A stretch of 64,000 bases of DNA, taken from positions 26,366 through 90,365 of the forward strand of contig NZ_JAFBCZ010000024.1 in assembly GCF_016907925.1 (NCBI RefSeq), read 5' to 3'. The DNA comes from Herpetosiphon giganteus. Its GTDB lineage: Bacteria; Chloroflexota; Chloroflexia; Chloroflexales; Herpetosiphonaceae. Made by a program: the position numbers and the translations under genes. Positions 45,634-54,100 of this stretch are shown here, in pieces. Each line of letters begins with the position of its first letter. Position 1 is the stretch's first letter. Under the pieces are notes generated by a model. It ran no database searches, was not told where the DNA came from, and saw only the letters and a program-made list of their open reading frames with translations.

Positions 45634-46296
45634 ATGGCTTGGATTCCCCGACGTTCACAATCTGCCGAATTGCTCGACGATTTGACTGAGCATCCAGAGT
45701 TGGCGGCCAATTTAGCTGAGATGGCGTGGCTCTATCGTTTGAGCGGCGGCTATCGCTTGGGCTGGCAGTTGATTAAACCATTGCTCCAAGCCCAAAATAC
45801 CATGCTCGATCTTGGGGCTGGCAACGGCCAAATTGGGCGCTGGCTGCAAACAGCGAGCCAGCAACAAGGCCAATCACTCCATACAATCAGCCTTGATCTC
45901 AACCAAACAATCGTGAGCAGCAACCAACAAGCCGTGGTTGGTGCAGGCCAAACCTTGCCCTTTGCCGATCGCAGCCTCGACATCGTTTTTTGTGCGCAAA
46001 TGCTGCATCATTGCACCAGCGCTGAAATAATTGCGCTGTTGCAGGAGGCGCAACGTGTCGCGCGGCGCGGCATTGTGCTTGTCGATTTGCAACGGAGTTG
46101 GTTGGGTTATTGGGGGGCGCGGCTCGCTGGATTAGGCCCGTTGACCAGCCTTGGCAAGCATGATGGCCCGCTATCAGTGCTGCGAGCGTGGCGCGGCAAC
46201 GAAATTCAAGCAATTTTGCACGAGGCAGGCATTCAGCAGTATCAAATCAAACAAACGCCGATTTATTGGGGCTTAGCGATTGAACCAGCTGTTTAG
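45634..46296 (+). CDS. Class I SAM-dependent methyltransferase
   Basis: The ATG at 45634 has AAGGAA ten bases upstream and gives 220 residues. SAM motif I is MLDLGAGNGQIGRWL. Motif II/III is FADRSLDIVFCAQMLHHC. The methyltransferase type-11 fold is clear. The acceptor is unknown. The C-terminus overlaps the convergent membrane-protein gene by 24 bases. Confidence 0.88.
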   Translation: MAWIPRRSQSAELLDDLTEHPELAANLAEMAWLYRLSGGYRLGWQLIKPLLQAQNTMLDLGAGNGQIGRWLQTASQQQGQSLHTISLDLNQTIVSSNQQAVVGAGQTLPFADRSLDIVFCAQMLHHCTSAEIIALLQEAQRVARRGIVLVDLQRSWLGYWGARLAGLGPLTSLGKHDGPLSVLRAWRGNEIQAILHEAGIQQYQIKQTPIYWGLAIEPAV

Positions 46297-47070
46297 GCCA
46301 AAAGCTACGCAGCCAAGCATTGCCCCGCTCCAAAGCCATGCCCCAAGTTTGGCTTGTTGATAGCGGCGCAACCAAGCGGTCAAACCAAGCAGCAGCAGCC
46401 ATAAAGCGAGCAAAATAGCACCAAAACCCCAAGCCGAGCCAAGCCAAGCCCCAGTTAATTGTGCTTGAATTAACCACGCTGGCAAGGCCAAATGGCCCAA
46501 TCGGCGTGAACCCAAGGCCCAAGCCAAAGCTCCTTGCGTTGGCGCGGTTTCCCAGGCTCCAAGTTGTAGATAGGGCAGCAAGCCAGCCAACCAGAGTGCT
46601 AATCCCAACCAGCCCAGCCAGCCTGCATCCAAAATCAAAAGATCGTTGGGCAATAAGCCGCCATGCAAACTGGCGATGATCCAGCCAACCAAGCCCAGCA
46701 GCGGCCAGCCAGTAATCAAGCCAACCAACCAACGGGCCGCCCGCACGCCAGCCTGCGCACCGTTACGCCAATCTTGGCCAATCGCCCAGAGCAACGGCAG
46801 ATCAAGCAACAGCCAATAACTCACAAGATCAAGCGTGGCCCGCAATTCACTTGATTCGGCAAACGGCCACAGGCTCAGCGCCAACAAGGGCAATGGCAAC
46901 AAAAGCCAAGCAAAGGGATGTTCAGCGCCAACTGAATTGGTGCGCGGAGTCAGCCAACGCCAAACCAGCCAGCCCAAGCCAACCGCAATCAGTCCACTCA
47001 AGGCGCCAGGATAGAGCAAAAGTCGCTCCCACTGACCAGCAACCCCCAAACGCCATGCTTCGCTACTCAT
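46273..47070 (-). CDS. Hydrophobic membrane protein, weakly NuoH/formate-hydrogenlyase-subunit-4-like
   Basis: The ATG at 47070 overlaps the upstream stop by 8 bases (ATGAGTAG), so translation is coupled; 265 residues. It has about seven transmembrane helices rich in Leu/Trp/Gly. LSLWPFAESSELRATLDLVSYW and GVRAARWLVGLITGWPLLGLVGW distantly recall the membrane subunit H of complex I, but the usual conserved charged loops are mostly missing. Treat it as an unknown membrane protein with a possible origin in respiratory complexes. Confidence 0.55.
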   Translation of the reverse strand: MSSEAWRLGVAGQWERLLLYPGALSGLIAVGLGWLVWRWLTPRTNSVGAEHPFAWLLLPLPLLALSLWPFAESSELRATLDLVSYWLLLDLPLLWAIGQDWRNGAQAGVRAARWLVGLITGWPLLGLVGWIIASLHGGLLPNDLLILDAGWLGWLGLALWLAGLLPYLQLGAWETAPTQGALAWALGSRRLGHLALPAWLIQAQLTGAWLGSAWGFGAILLALWLLLLGLTAWLRRYQQAKLGAWLWSGAMLGCVAFGLNSWFNR

Positions 47071-48238
47071 CGCGCGGTTGGCTCCCCCATGGCAAGCCAC
47101 GCTTCACCAATTGCCACATCGTTTGTTCACGCAACGGTTCTTGGTCGGCGTTGGTTGGCTGGCCGCGCCAACGATTGGCCAAATAACTCAGCGCAATGCC
47201 CACCACGAGTAAGCCAGCAAGCACCAGCGAAGGCAAGGTTGCCACCACTTGCGAGCCAGGATTGCGCGTTGCCAAGCCTGTCCACGGCGCAATATCCAGC
47301 CTGCCAAAAACGGTCAAACCTGCGCCAAGCTCGCGCCAAACCGGCTTCAACAGCAGTTCGAGCACGAAAGGCAAGCTCAAGCCAACCCCAAGTTGCAATG
47401 CCATCAAAGGCCATTGCCAGCGCGAAATTTGCGGCGGCAAGCGAAAACTGCTCAAACTAAGCAGCATGAGCACAATCCAACAGACCCAACTGAGCAAGGC
47501 CAAGCCGCCAGCCAAACTTGCAGCCGCCGTCAACCACAGCGCCATCGCCAGCGGAACCAAACTGGCCAAATTGCTATGGCGTTGGAATAAGGGATGCGCC
47601 AAACAGGCAGCCAGCGCCAAGGCCCAAGCAGCAGCAATGCCTGCTTCGCTGGCAAACAAACTATTTGCCAGCACCAAACACCACAAAACTTGCGCAACTA
47701 ATGCTCGCCGTTGATCGAGCGCTTGGGCTGGCAGCAATTGCCAAGCAAACCAAAGCGCCGAGCCAGCCCCAATCAAGGCTGCAACCGCTGTCCAAGCCCA
47801 ATCTAAGGGCACAAGGCTATATAAACGCAATAAACTGCCAAGCTGCACCAAGGCCAACGTGCTAGCGGGCGGCGTTGGCGTTGCGGGCCAAGGCCAGCAG
47901 CCAAACGCACAAGCGGCTCCAGCAATTACCAACCCAATATGGATTGAATTGAGATTAACTGCTACACCAGCTGCTTGCCACGCCCAACTATCAGCCTGCA
48001 AGCCCAATAAACCAAGCCCAAGCCCTGATAAAACACCACTCAAACGTTGGCCCCACGTTTGGCCAAGCAACCCGCCAACCAAGCCTAAAGCCAACGCCGA
48101 AAGCCCCACATGCGGGCTAACAACGCTTGCAACGCCAATCAGCCAAGCAACGCCAACCAGCCAGCGCTTGGGCGCAACCAAGCCATCGGCCAGCAGGGCC
48201 AAGCCAAATAAGGGCAAGAGCGCAATCAATAAACTCAT
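47063..48238 (-). CDS. Multi-pass membrane protein, weakly NuoN/MrpD-like
   Basis: A 391-residue protein with about 12 hydrophobic helices. Its ATG overlaps the upstream stop in ATGA, so it is co-translated. The segment LVQLGSLLRLYSLVPLDWAW, GAGSALWFAWQ, DQRRALVAQVLW and ALALAACLAHPLF follows the order of the proton-pumping antiporter-like subunits (variants of KxGxYxLxR and DLKRxxAYS), but the key Lys, Glu and His residues are lost. The last helix continues into a basic tail. Confidence 0.5.
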   Translation of the reverse strand: MSLLIALLPLFGLALLADGLVAPKRWLVGVAWLIGVASVVSPHVGLSALALGLVGGLLGQTWGQRLSGVLSGLGLGLLGLQADSWAWQAAGVAVNLNSIHIGLVIAGAACAFGCWPWPATPTPPASTLALVQLGSLLRLYSLVPLDWAWTAVAALIGAGSALWFAWQLLPAQALDQRRALVAQVLWCLVLANSLFASEAGIAAAWALALAACLAHPLFQRHSNLASLVPLAMALWLTAAASLAGGLALLSWVCWIVLMLLSLSSFRLPPQISRWQWPLMALQLGVGLSLPFVLELLLKPVWRELGAGLTVFGRLDIAPWTGLATRNPGSQVVATLPSLVLAGLLVVGIALSYLANRWRGQPTNADQEPLREQTMWQLVKRGLPWGSQPRDE

Positions 48239-49176
48239 GGCTGCATCATTTCTGCAATTGGCTGCGGCTGCAAACCTGCTTGTTGCAAGCGTTCAATAAT
48301 TAATGGCAAGGCGGCGGCAGTTTCAGCGCTGTTGCAATCAAGCGCAATCAACTCCCCGCGATAGCTGGCTGCTTGCTGAGGGTCAGCTAAGCTTTCAGCC
48401 AATTCCGCAGCGTCGCGTTCTTGAGCATTATCAAACAATAAATAGCCGTTTTGAGCAGCCAGTTCGGCCAATTCTGGGCTGCTTGCTTGGCCCCAAATCC
48501 GCAGATACGGGCGAATTGAAGCATCCATGCCGAGCTGCTTGGTCAAGCTGGTTTCGGTGCGCAGTAAGGCTTGGCTCAATGCCTCAGGCTCAAGTTGCGC
48601 CAACGCTACGCCATTGGCCAATTCATGGCCCGCTGTGGCCAGCTGTTGCACGCCTTGTGGATTTTGCTCAATCCAGTTGTGGTCAATAAAAAAAGTGATG
48701 CTGATTGCACTGCTCGCGAGAGTCGTCACAATTGGCTCAATTAACCCAGCCTTTGCGTCTAAATCGCAGCTAAGGCCAACCCAATTTTGGCTAGTAAGGC
48801 CACGGCGAATCAGCGCAGGAGTTGAGGACAAGCGATTAACCTGATCGCTCTCCAAACGCGGCACGATTAAAAGTTGGCCTGCGCCAATTGGGCGATTCAG
48901 CCGATTGTAGCGGCTGATAAATAGCGGAAAACTCGCGCCACGTTCGGCAATCGATTCTAAGCTATCGCCAGCTTCAACCTGATAGACCGTGTACGATTGC
49001 CAGGTCAGTGCCAAGGCCATCGGGGTCGCAGTTAATGCAATTGGTGTTGGCGCAAGTGCGGTTGCGCTCGCGCTGGTTGCGGTTGCAATCTCAGGGCGCG
49101 TTGTTGGCGGATTAGGCGCTGTGGAAGCACAACCAACCAAGCAACACAAACCCAATACGAAGCCAATAACGCGCAC
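48235..49176 (-). CDS. LysM lipoprotein with degenerate polysaccharide-deacetylase domain
   Basis: A 313-residue protein with a lipobox at LVGCA (Cys16), a Thr/Ala-rich spacer, a LysM domain (about 60-110: YTVYQVEAGDSLESIAER, LFISRYNRLN, GQLLIVP) and a NodB-like domain (about 130-313). The usual TFDDGP metal motif reads SCDLDAKAG and the HxxxH motif reads GHELANG, so deacetylase activity is doubtful; it may only bind wall glycan. It is the first of three coupled genes and lies 9 bases from another LysM protein gene upstream. Confidence 0.8.
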   Translation of the reverse strand: MRVIGFVLGLCCLVGCASTAPNPPTTRPEIATATSASATALAPTPIALTATPMALALTWQSYTVYQVEAGDSLESIAERGASFPLFISRYNRLNRPIGAGQLLIVPRLESDQVNRLSSTPALIRRGLTSQNWVGLSCDLDAKAGLIEPIVTTLASSAISITFFIDHNWIEQNPQGVQQLATAGHELANGVALAQLEPEALSQALLRTETSLTKQLGMDASIRPYLRIWGQASSPELAELAAQNGYLLFDNAQERDAAELAESLADPQQAASYRGELIALDCNSAETAAALPLIIERLQQAGLQPQPIAEMMQP

Positions 49177-49185
49177 AAAACCTCA

Positions 49186-49758
49186 CTATGGAATAATCAA
49201 AACATCGCCTGGCTGAAGCTGATCAGCTTGTTGGGGAGTTAAATCGTTAGCCTCAAGCAATTCAGCAATTGTCACATCAAAAGCCTCAGCAATCGAGCGC
49301 AAAGTATCACCATCTTCAACGGTGTAGGTACGTTGTTCAGCAGTTGGTTCGCTGGTTGCCTCAGCTGTAGCAGTTGGTTCGCTGGTTGCTTCAGTGGTTG
49401 CAGTTGGCTCGCTGGTTGGCGTAGCACTCGGGCGGGTTGTCGCGGTTGGCGCTGGGCGAGTTGCGGTGGCAGCTACAGTTGGCAACACTTGGGTTGGCTG
49501 GGCGGTTGCTTCAACCTCAGGCGGCAGATCGAGATCAATCCCTTGCTGCTGAATAATCACCAAACTGCCAAGCTGAACGCTGGCTTGATGTTGGCTCACC
49601 AGCCAAATTGCGGCAAAGGCAGCTAGCCCAAACAGCACCCCAGCAATCGAATAGAAGGGCAAGGCGCTTAGGCGCGTGCGCAGAAAACGCAGCAGAATCG
49701 CAGTTAAAATGGGGCTTAGTAAGACAAAAAAGAGGGCTAAAGCAATACTTGTTGACAC
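49186..49758 (-). CDS. Membrane-anchored LysM protein
   Basis: A GTG start at 49758 is chosen because AGGAG lies eight bases upstream; the longer frame runs into repeat sequence. The 190-residue product has two transmembrane helices (about 5-25 and 38-55), a Thr/Pro/Glu-rich linker (ATSEPTATAEATSEPT), and one C-terminal LysM domain (YTVEDGDTLRSIAEAFDVTIAELLEANDL, with QPGDVLIIP). It probably binds peptidoglycan outside the membrane. The downstream LysM lipoprotein is 9 bases away, which suggests one operon of four genes. Confidence 0.8.
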   Translation of the reverse strand: MSTSIALALFFVLLSPILTAILLRFLRTRLSALPFYSIAGVLFGLAAFAAIWLVSQHQASVQLGSLVIIQQQGIDLDLPPEVEATAQPTQVLPTVAATATRPAPTATTRPSATPTSEPTATTEATSEPTATAEATSEPTAEQRTYTVEDGDTLRSIAEAFDVTIAELLEANDLTPQQADQLQPGDVLIIP

Positions 49759-49804
49759 AGTACAGTCTCCTACAGACACGCCCCAAGTATAGCATATTGA
49801 AGAG

Positions 49805-50190
49805 CATAGAAAGAGCAAAGAACATAGAACATAGAGCATAGAAGCTTTTTTAACCACGAAGCACACGAAGGGCTATTGGCTCTAGGCTATTGGCTCTAGG
49901 CTTTCGGGAATTCTTAACTTACCACAACATGTTCCGATAGCCCATAGCCTGAATTCTGATCCCTCATCCTTCTGACTTCTGACTTCTGACTTCATACTTC
50001 ATCCTTTCTTAATTCGTGACTTCATCCCTCATCCTTCATCCTTTCGTTTTCTGCGCCTCAGCGTTAAATAATGTTACTTTTTAGTTAGCCACAAATTGAA
50101 ACAGATTTTTAGGATTGGGCTTTTGCCTTTTGCCTTTTGCTTTCATCCCTCATGCTTCTGACTTTTGACTTTTGCCTTCTGACTTTTCAC
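49805..50190. repeat. Heptamer mosaic repeat spacer 4
   Basis: Units of the GAACATA/GAGCATA kind (49813 on), CTATTGG/CTCTAGG words and CATAGCC come first. Seven heptamers run in phase at 49956-50004 (CTGATCC, CTCATCC, three TTCTGAC, TTCATAC, TTCATCC). Ten run in phase at 50121-50190 (TTTTGCC, TTCATCC, CTCATGC, TTCTGAC, TTTTGAC and others). The last block overlaps the 3' end of the TetR gene. Confidence 0.8.
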
Positions 50191-50788
50191 CCGGCCACGC
50201 GCTGAGGGCCAAATCGACAACTGCAATGAGATCGTTGGTGTTTGCGCCATCAATTGCTTGCACCGACATGCCTTGCACAATCGCTGTATAAAAATTGGCC
50301 AAGGCCAGTGCATCGATCGTTGTTGGCAATTCGCCGCTAGTTTTTGCTTCATTCAAGCGCTCGACAAACGCGAGCAACATTTGCTGGCGAATGCGGGCAA
50401 CTTCTTGGGCGATTGGCTGATTTTCGGTTGCACATTGCAGCGCCGCCGTAGCCACCATACAGCCAGCTGGCGTGTGCGGATCGGTAAAGTTTTCGGCAGC
50501 AGCATACAAATACGAGCGCAACATGGCATAGGCACTGGATTGCTCCAATGCCGCTTCCATCCGTCGCCGCTCGCTGCGCAGCAGAAAAAACTGAATCACC
50601 TCGCGATACAGATCTTCTTTCGAGCCAAACGCTGCATACAACGTCGGTGGCGTAAAACCCATCGCCGTCGTCAAATCGGCAATCGAAGTGCCTTCGTAGC
50701 CATGCCGCCAAAATAATTCCATCGCCGCCTCTAGGGCTGCTTGCCGATCAAAGGTGCGCGGTCGGCCTCGCGGTCGGGTTACTTGCAT
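50150..50788 (-). CDS. TetR-family repressor
   Basis: A 212-residue protein. The N-terminal helix-turn-helix is GRPRTFDRQAALEAAMELF, then YEGTSIADLTTAMGFTPPTLYAAFGSKEDLY. The C-terminal ligand domain has PAGCMVATAALQCATE, as in TetR proteins of the YxaF/AcrR-like group. The last 12 or so residues (GEKSEGKSQKSEA) are encoded by heptamer repeat sequence. It is divergent from an SDR gene, with a perfect palindrome in between that is the probable operator. Confidence 0.92.
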   Translation of the reverse strand: MQVTRPRGRPRTFDRQAALEAAMELFWRHGYEGTSIADLTTAMGFTPPTLYAAFGSKEDLYREVIQFFLLRSERRRMEAALEQSSAYAMLRSYLYAAAENFTDPHTPAGCMVATAALQCATENQPIAQEVARIRQQMLLAFVERLNEAKTSGELPTTIDALALANFYTAIVQGMSVQAIDGANTNDLIAVVDLALSAWPGEKSEGKSQKSEA

Positions 50789-50840
50789 AATTATCTATCG
50801 ATCACTAGAAAAATTTGACAATCACGAACAGATCCAGTAG

Positions 50841-50870
50841 ATTTATTTTATAGCGTTCTATAAAATAAAT
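50841..50870. promoter_or_regulatory. Perfect 13-bp palindromic operator in front of the SDR gene
   Basis: ATTTATTTTATAG and CTATAAAATAAAT are separated by CGTT. The right arm ends 5 bases before the SDR Shine-Dalgarno (GGAGG) and the left arm is 52 bases from the tetR start. The symmetry and place between a TetR gene and its divergent neighbour are those of a TetR operator. Confidence 0.85.
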
Positions 50871-50884
50871 CAATGGAGGCGTGG

Positions 50885-51727
50885 ATGGCCACCCAATCGT
50901 TACCCAAAACGGCCTTGATTACGGGAGCAAATTCGGGAATCGGGCTTGAACTGACTAAACGGCTGCTCAACGAGGGCTGGGCAGTCGTTGGCCTCATGCG
51001 TTCACAGTTTCCCACGAACGAGCCAATTCTTCAAGCGGCCCAAACTACTGGCAAGCTACGCAGTTATCAGGCGGAGCTTAGCGATTTTGGTCAATTACGC
51101 ACGGCATTACAAACAATTAAACAGCACGAAACCAGTATCGACCTGTTATTCAACAATGCTGGTGGAACGACAGAACGCTTGCTTTTCTCGCCGCAGGGGC
51201 GCGAATTAAGCTTCGAATTACAAAGCGTCGTGCCCTATATCATCGCCATGGAACTGAAAGCATTGCTCTTACGAGGCCAGCACAAAACAATCATCAACAC
51301 CTCATCGAATGCCTTGTTAACGATCAAACAATTTCAGCTTGATCAGCTGGAAAAGCCCCAAAGTTTTAAGAAGCTTTTTGGGCCATATGCTAGCTCCAAA
51401 CTTGCACTGTCGCTCTGGAGCCAAGCGCTCGCGCCCCAACTTGCACAAGAAGGCATTACCGTTTTGAGTGTTTGTCCTGGGGCCAATCGTGGCTCGCTCA
51501 AAACCAATGCAGGCTTGCCTTGGTGGCTCCGCCCAATCCACGGCTTGCTGTTTAAACACCCAAGTACGGGCGCTGAGCAGTTGTATCGCGCCGCCTTCAA
51601 CCAGCAAGCATTTGCCAGTGGCAGTTTTATCAACAAAGGCCGCAATACAACCCTTCCAGCCGCCCAACAAGCCCAGGCTGTTTTGGCCAAAGTGCATACA
51701 ATTTATCAACAGGCGTTTGTAAGTTAG
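50885..51727 (+). CDS. Short-chain dehydrogenase/reductase
   Basis: The ATG at 50885 has GGAGG five bases upstream and gives 280 residues. The cofactor motif is TALITGANSGIGLEL, then LLFNNAGG. The catalytic Ser is likely in NTSSNA and Tyr-x-x-x-Lys is YASSKLAL. The C-terminus resembles the retinol-dehydrogenase-like SDRs. The substrate is unknown. It is divergent from a TetR gene and is likely repressed by it, so it may be a response to an electrophile or carbonyl compound. Confidence 0.92.
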   Translation: MATQSLPKTALITGANSGIGLELTKRLLNEGWAVVGLMRSQFPTNEPILQAAQTTGKLRSYQAELSDFGQLRTALQTIKQHETSIDLLFNNAGGTTERLLFSPQGRELSFELQSVVPYIIAMELKALLLRGQHKTIINTSSNALLTIKQFQLDQLEKPQSFKKLFGPYASSKLALSLWSQALAPQLAQEGITVLSVCPGANRGSLKTNAGLPWWLRPIHGLLFKHPSTGAEQLYRAAFNQQAFASGSFINKGRNTTLPAAQQAQAVLAKVHTIYQQAFVS

Positions 51728-51865
51728 GGGTCGGGTGTCGGGGATCAGGGGCCAGTTTCTAACCACAAAGGATGCGAAGAGCACAAAGAGTAAGCGATCA
51801 AGATTTTGAATCATCATAAAGATTCTAGATCCTGATCACTTGTCCCTGAATCCTGACCCTAACAT
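51728..51865. repeat. Heptamer mosaic repeat spacer 5
   Basis: It holds AGGGGTC, GGGTGTC, GGGGATC, AGGGGCC units after the SDR stop. ATCCTGA, TCCCTGA and ATCCTGA units lie near 51830-51855, with words like AGAGCACAAAG between them. Confidence 0.6.
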
Positions 51866-51868
51866 CGC

Positions 51869-52162
51869 TCAACCATTGCGCGGAGCCGAAGTAAATTCGT
51901 AGTTGGAGATAATTTGCTCGGTTTTGGCATCGGCATAGCGATTGAGCATTTTGCCAGCTTCAGAGTTGTCGCGGATGGTTTTGGCCAAGCTGAAGGTGCT
52001 CCCAACGGCAAACAAAGCAGCAACCGCCAAAAAGCTCTTGACCCAAATATCGACCGGCGCATGATAAATGCCCAACATCAAGGCTGCGATCGAAATGAAA
52101 AACGAAATCCAAGTAAACGCGATCCAAGCACCAGTATCTTTTTGAATTGTTGGGTGGTTCAT
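51869..52162 (-). CDS. YiaA/YiaB-like two-helix membrane protein
   Basis: The ATG at 52162 with AAGGAG eight bases upstream gives 97 residues. GAWIAFTWISFFISIAALMLGIY and KSFLAVAALFAVGSTFSLAKTIRD match the YiaA/B two-helix domain. A short Asn/Thr tail follows. The function of the family is unknown. Confidence 0.85.
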   Translation of the reverse strand: MNHPTIQKDTGAWIAFTWISFFISIAALMLGIYHAPVDIWVKSFLAVAALFAVGSTFSLAKTIRDNSEAGKMLNRYADAKTEQIISNYEFTSAPRNG

Positions 52163-52371
52163 CGGTGTATCTCCTTGGGTTGATGCAGGCAGTATAGCTT
52201 TGTAGCAACAGCAGCACATACATCGCGAGATACATTCGGCGATACATTGGCGGCAACAGCGTCATTTGTTGCTTGTGATACAATACACAAAACTCCCATC
52301 AGCCAATGCTGGCAGCGGCAGAGCGTGTCCATCTGCCCTTTTTTGTTTACTACCACAGGAGTAACCACCTC

Positions 52372-53946
52372 ATGGATCGTATCCTGGTCACGGAGAAGAT
52401 TGGTGCCGAAGGCCTTGCGGCGCTCAAAGAGGTCGCCGAGGTTGATGTTCGTCTTGATCTTACACCAGAAACCCTGTTGGATGTTTTGCCTGAGTACGAT
52501 GCCTTGATCGTGCGCTCGCAAACCAAAGTTACCGCCAAAGTGCTTGCAGCAGGCACCAAATTACGAGTTGTTGGCCGCGCAGGGACGGGTGTCGACAATA
52601 TCGATTTGGCAGCAGCCAATCAGCAAGGGATTTTGGTGGTTAATGCCCCAGCCTCGAATAGCATCGCCGTTGCCGAATTGACGATTGGCTTGATGCTTGA
52701 CCTTGCGCGTAACATTCCCCAAGCCCATGCAGCCTTGCAAAATGGTAAATGGGAACGCAGCAAATATGGCGGTTGGGAAGTTCGCGGCAAAACCCTTGGC
52801 TTAGTTGGCTTTGGCCGCATTGCCTCGGAAGTGGCTCGCCGCGCGCGGGCGTTGGAAATGAATATCATCGCCTACGACCCAATTATTAATGCTGAACGTG
52901 CAGCGCAACTTGGCGTGACCCCAGTGACGCTTGATGAATTAACCAGCCGCGCTGATGTTATTTCATTGCACATTCCGTTGATCGATGCCACCCGCAATTT
53001 GTTCGATGCCCAACGCCTGAGCCAAATGAAAAAAGGCAGCTACATCATCAATTGTGCCCGTGGCGGCGTAATCGATGAAGAAGCATTGTTCGAGGCCTTG
53101 GAATCGGGCCATCTTGGTGGCGCAGCGCTCGACGTGTTTGCCAAAGAGCCACCAACTGGGCCAATTGTCAATCATCCACGAGCGATTGTTTTGCCGCACT
53201 TAGGCGCTTCGACCGAAGAAGCCCAAGCCTTGACCGCCGCCGATGTGGCCGAGGGTGTGGTTGATGCCTTGGCTGGACGCTCGCCACGCTATGCAGTTAA
53301 CGCGCCGTTCGTTGCGCCCGAAGAATGGGCGATTGTTGGGCCATATCTCGATCTTGGGCGCAAATTGGCACGGCTCAGCACCCAATTAATCGATCTACCA
53401 GCCCAATCGTATCAAATTGTCTATAACGGTGCTTTGGCGGGCCTCACCAGCGAACCAATCAAGTTGGCGGTGTTGCAGGGCTTGCTCGAAGGTGGCTCGG
53501 AAGGGCGAGTTACGCCGGTTAATGCGCCATTCTTGGCTCGCGAACGCGGCCTCAGCATCAACGAAACTCATCGCCCAGATGCAGAAACCTACACCGAACT
53601 GTTGCAATTGGTTGTAACCACCAGCGATGGCGTGGTGCATACCTTTGGTGGCACGGTGGTGCGTGGCGAAGCTCACATCGTCCAAATCAACGAATTTTGG
53701 CTGGATTTGGTGCCAACTAGCTCGATGTTGTTCACCTTCCACCAAGATCGACCTGGCTTTATCGGACGGATTGGCACCTTGCTTGGCAGTGCTGACATCA
53801 ACATTTCATCGATGCACGTTGGCCGTTCAAGCCCACGCGGCACGGCAATTATGGTGCTCACGGTTGATGAAGCAATTTCAGCCGAAACTTTGACCGACAT
53901 TAACAATCAAGCCGATATCGAAAGCGCCTATAGCGTGCTGCTCTAA
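52372..53946 (+). CDS. serA: D-3-phosphoglycerate dehydrogenase, long form with ACT domain
   Basis: The ATG at 52372 has AGGAG ten bases upstream and gives 524 residues. It oxidises 3-phosphoglycerate to 3-phosphohydroxypyruvate, the first step of serine synthesis. The NAD motif is LVGFGRIASEVA. Catalytic residues are in NCARGGVIDEEALF (Arg), AKEPP (Glu) and VLPHLGAST (His). After an intervening ASB domain (about 320-440), the C-terminal ACT domain (FTFHQDRPGFIGRIGTLLG) gives probable serine feedback. It is followed by a hairpin terminator. Confidence 0.95.
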   Translation: MDRILVTEKIGAEGLAALKEVAEVDVRLDLTPETLLDVLPEYDALIVRSQTKVTAKVLAAGTKLRVVGRAGTGVDNIDLAAANQQGILVVNAPASNSIAVAELTIGLMLDLARNIPQAHAALQNGKWERSKYGGWEVRGKTLGLVGFGRIASEVARRARALEMNIIAYDPIINAERAAQLGVTPVTLDELTSRADVISLHIPLIDATRNLFDAQRLSQMKKGSYIINCARGGVIDEEALFEALESGHLGGAALDVFAKEPPTGPIVNHPRAIVLPHLGASTEEAQALTAADVAEGVVDALAGRSPRYAVNAPFVAPEEWAIVGPYLDLGRKLARLSTQLIDLPAQSYQIVYNGALAGLTSEPIKLAVLQGLLEGGSEGRVTPVNAPFLARERGLSINETHRPDAETYTELLQLVVTTSDGVVHTFGGTVVRGEAHIVQINEFWLDLVPTSSMLFTFHQDRPGFIGRIGTLLGSADINISSMHVGRSSPRGTAIMVLTVDEAISAETLTDINNQADIESAYSVLL

Positions 53947-53961
53947 GCCTCAAATTACCTC

Positions 53962-53998
53962 AAAAGCCGCCACGATTCAATGGCGAAACGTGGCTTTT
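53962..53998 (+). terminator. Terminator after serA
   Basis: AAAAGCC-(GCC)-ACG pairs with CGTGGCTTTT, leaving a GCC bulge and a 14-base loop. It lies 15 bases after the stop codon. Confidence 0.75.
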
Positions 53999-54047
53999 CG
54001 CATTGGTAAGGATTTTAACACCCTTTGGTTATCCTCTCTTAACCCGA

Positions 54048-54082
54048 TTGACATGCTATCCGCGCTACACTATGTATAGTGA
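54048..54082 (+). promoter_or_regulatory. Promoter and palindrome before the receiver-USP gene
   Basis: A consensus -35 TTGACA (54048-54053) is followed, 17 bases on, by TATGTA. An inverted repeat CACTAT-GT-ATAGTG (54069-54082) covers the -10 region and may be an operator. The start codon is 19 bases further on. Confidence 0.6.
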
Positions 54083-54100
54083 TAATAAGGATAGCAAGCC

